A stretch of DNA of 64,000 nt from Aquibacillus kalidii (GTDB lineage Bacteria > Bacillota > Bacilli > Bacillales > Amphibacillaceae): positions 173,907 through 237,906 of the forward strand of contig NZ_JACLZI010000061.1 of the NCBI RefSeq assembly GCF_014280935.1. The letters are read 5' to 3'. This document shows, piece by piece, positions 61,941 through 64,000 of the stretch. The position numbers and the translations under genes were made by a program. The first letter of the stretch is position 1. Every line of letters begins with the position of its first letter. The notes under the pieces were generated by a model. It had not been told where the DNA came from and searched no databases. It saw nothing but the letters and a program-made list of their open reading frames with translations.

Positions 61941-62620
61941 CGGGTAAATATCAAGTTGGAGCATATAAAGATATTAAAGGAGTAGAAGGACTTGATGCCC
62001 ATCATGCTGGACAGAAGGCAGCAATGAAGAAATTAGTAGATAATTATGATTTAAATACGGCACCTGCAATTAATGTTCCAAAGGTGGGGCACACCATTAA
62101 AGGACCTAATGGAATAGTTTCTAGAAGTACAAAAGGAATAGATAATCCTAGACAGTTATTGGCAAGAGAAATAAGGGAACTTAGAAGAGTCTATAATGAC
62201 ATACCGAATTCTGCTTTAAAAGAACTTATTGAATTAAACAAAAAAATGTCCAGAAATGAGGAAGTAAAAATGAATGATATTTTTGTTAAATCACTTTATG
62301 AGACTATAGTTAAAGAGAACCTTCAACTATACAAAGACTTGTATGAAACAACGAATGTTAATTCTAAAACAGATGATTATTGGAAAAAAGCTATTGGTTT
62401 TTACGATAGTTTAACTGACGAAAATAAAGATACACTAATGAAGATAATTGAACAAACTATGATTGATACTATTTCAAACATGCTAGGAGTGATTGATGGA
62501 AGTTCGACTTTAAAAGATTGTTCGTTAGAACCTAAATTACTGCTCGATTCTATTGATACGGACGGAGAACTGCAAGATTCGTTTTTAGAATTCATAGAAG
62601 ATAGAGATAGTAACAGCTAA
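61937..62620 (+). pseudogene. Orphan toxin tip 2 fused in frame to its immunity gene
   Basis: From the element end the frame reads GTGKYQVGAYKDIKGVEGLDAHHAGQKAAMKK, here cited by its key residues GLDAHHAGQK, then GHTIKGPNGIVSRSTKGIDN and ALKELIELNKKM: a polymorphic toxin tip. With no stop codon it continues into a protein starting at ATG 62270 (MNDIFVKSLYETIVKENLQ...). The latter has its own GAGGAAG site and resembles small immunity proteins with a late GVIDGSSTL block. Loss of the toxin's stop therefore joined toxin and immunity. The immunity part alone is 62270-62620 (116 residues). Confidence 0.65.
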
Positions 62621-62692
62621 TTGGATTTTTTATTACAGAGGTCTTTATAAAGAGCACAGTTAAAATATATAAATAGTTTTTAAACGAATTCA

Positions 62693-63395
62693 ATGACCTT
62701 GATTGACTTTTGTAAAGAACAAGGCTGGAACTTGAAACATATTTTTAGAGATGAAGGAATAAGTGGCGCAAAACTAAATGAAGAAGCGTTAGAAATAGAC
62801 AGGGTGGGCTTACAGGAAATGTTGGCTTACCTTTCGTCTGTCCAAATTGATTATGTGGTGGTGCTGAACACAAGCCGATTATGGCGGTCGGATATTGTAA
62901 AAGTGATGATTCAACGAGAGCTGAAGAAATACGGCTGTGATATTAAAAGCATTGAACAACCATCTTACAGTATCCACAAAAAAAGACCCAAACGACTTTT
63001 TGGTGAATGGCTTAATGGAGTTATTAGACCAATATCAAAGGCTTGAAATTGCCCTCAAACTAACGAAGGGGAGAAACAAGAAAGCGAAGGAAGGTGGTTA
63101 TGCAGGAGGAAGGGCAACATTTGGCTACATGAAACAAAAGGGTGAAAAGGAACTAAAGATACATAACAATCATGCAGAAGTAGTTAAACGGTTGTTTGAG
63201 CTTAAACAGTTACATAGAAAATGGTCACTGTCTAGGTTGGCAGAAGCATTAAATGAGGAAGGACATAAAACAACACAAGGTAAAGCATTTACGAAAGTAC
63301 AAGTGAAAAGAATTTTAGACAGAAAGAGTTTTTATCAAGGGATCTATAAATATGGACAAATACAAGCAAATGGGAAACATGAAGCAATAATTTAA
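62693..63395 (+). pseudogene. Serine recombinase, copy 3 (5'-truncated, frameshifted)
   Basis: Lacks the first ~30 codons including the catalytic Ser; homology begins at CKEQGWNLKHIFRDEG. An extra A in a run of seven (about 62980) shifts the frame at 'SIHKK', and the remaining frame runs to GKHEAII and the same stop position as the other copies. Otherwise nearly identical to copy 1. Confidence 0.88.
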
Positions 63396-63542
63396 TAGGT
63401 TACTTAAAAAAGGGACTCATTTTCTTATAAGTTACTATGTAACGATGAAAATGGATAGGCTTTCGTACCAATGCGCACCGGATGGTGAACGCTCGAACTA
63501 AGGTTGCCGGCATTTTCACTTAATTGAATAGGGGATGAGAAA
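63396..63542 (+). ncRNA. Structured intergenic segment, copy 3
   Basis: The same closing stem (63447-63517) and hairpin; the variable loop is GGAT and a C replaces A/T after the closing stem. Confidence 0.45.
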
Positions 63543-64000
63543 ATGCATGAAAAACAGAAATACTTGTATGTTGGAGTAGACTTGCATAAGCAACACCATG
63601 TGGCAGTGGTAATTATATTGGTCGATACAACAGTTGGTCACTAGAAGAAATGCATTAGTAAAGGCCCAAGGTGCTTTAAAGAACCAACTGCACATTCAAT
63701 TGAACCATCACTATCCAAGCTATAAGAATTTTTTCTCGGAAGTAGATGGAAAAACAGCATTGGCGTTTTGGAAACAATACCCGTCACCTTCAAGTTTAGA
63801 CGGTGTAAGTGTGAAGAAATTGACCACTTTTTTATTAGAAGCCAGTAACAATACATGTTCGGTGAAAAAAGCGAATGAAATATTTAAGTTAGTGAAAGAA
63901 GATGGAAACACAACAAAAGAACATCAAGAAACACGAAACTTTTTGGTAGAAAGCATTGTACGCCACATTTTATTTGGAAAGCAGGAAATAGGCAAGGTGG
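63543..64000 (+). pseudogene. IS110-family transposase, copy 3 (internal deletion, continues past window)
   Basis: Starts HEKQKYLYVGVDLHKQHHVAV, then jumps from about codon 22 to the region coding for WSIQQLVTRRN of copy 1 (codon ~135), removing E65 and both Asp residues and hitting a TAG at about 63642. The rest continues to the window end in another frame. Confidence 0.88.

Overview
The window reads as chromosomal DNA of a low-GC, probably spore-forming Bacillaceae (Oceanobacillus/Virgibacillus-like). The evidence is AT-rich coding with strong AGGAGG-type ribosome sites and frequent TTG/GTG starts, two S-box (SAM-I) riboswitches, a Gram-positive HemY, GalU, a spore-coat-like gene, a sorting-signal surface protein and an ECF sigma/anti-sigma pair. 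The species cannot be named from sequence alone.

Layout. 1-4.2 kb: an S-box-controlled sulfonate-type ABC transporter (permease cut by the window edge), hemY and galU. 4.4-29.5 kb: a type VII secretion (T7SS) locus of unusual composition. It opens with remnants of an older WXG/LXG-type module, followed by an EssC ATPase with a canonical FHA domain and the ubiquitin-like EsaB/YukD. Next come six tandem lipoprotein genes, five of them followed by a broken 5' piece of a lipase gene and the sixth by the complete lipase toxin gene. This arrangement (N-terminal lipase, helical C-terminus, small helical partners, lipoprotein immunity array) recalls the S. aureus TslA system. Two WXG100 proteins, an FHA protein, a PP2C phosphatase, a Ser/Thr kinase with an extracytoplasmic TPR-like region, a membrane protein with five Thr-x-x-Leu motifs, and a 1698-residue Ig-repeat membrane stalk complete the locus. 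EsaA, EssA and EssB homologues were not seen.

29.5-52.9 kb is mostly ordinary chromosome: a wall-anchored choice-of-anchor-I protein, a coat-like protein, an S-box-controlled MetE-like methyltransferase, two tandem chemotaxis receptors, sigma/anti-sigma, a dehydrogenase, an orphan response regulator with a 21-residue upstream ORF, a phosphoesterase, an isochorismatase-like protein with a changed catalytic Asp, and a six-gene operon (PHP phosphoesterase, TIM barrel, SurE, Fbp-type ABC transporter) with a PhoP-box-like element upstream. That operon looks like uptake and use of a phosphorylated organic compound.

52.9-64 kb is a decaying Rhs toxin island. A 5'-truncated Rhs gene interrupted by one in-frame stop ends in a toxin domain with an immunity gene. 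Downstream lie two orphan toxin-tip/immunity modules, each joined to an identical 39-bp sequence at the end of a mobile cassette. The cassette occurs three times: a short serine recombinase, a conserved structured intergenic segment, and an IS110-family transposase. Copy 1 looks intact and copies 2 and 3 are broken. The intergenic segment is a candidate bridge-type RNA. The T7SS toxin/immunity array and this recombinase/IS110 toxin island are the two parts most deserving of follow-up.
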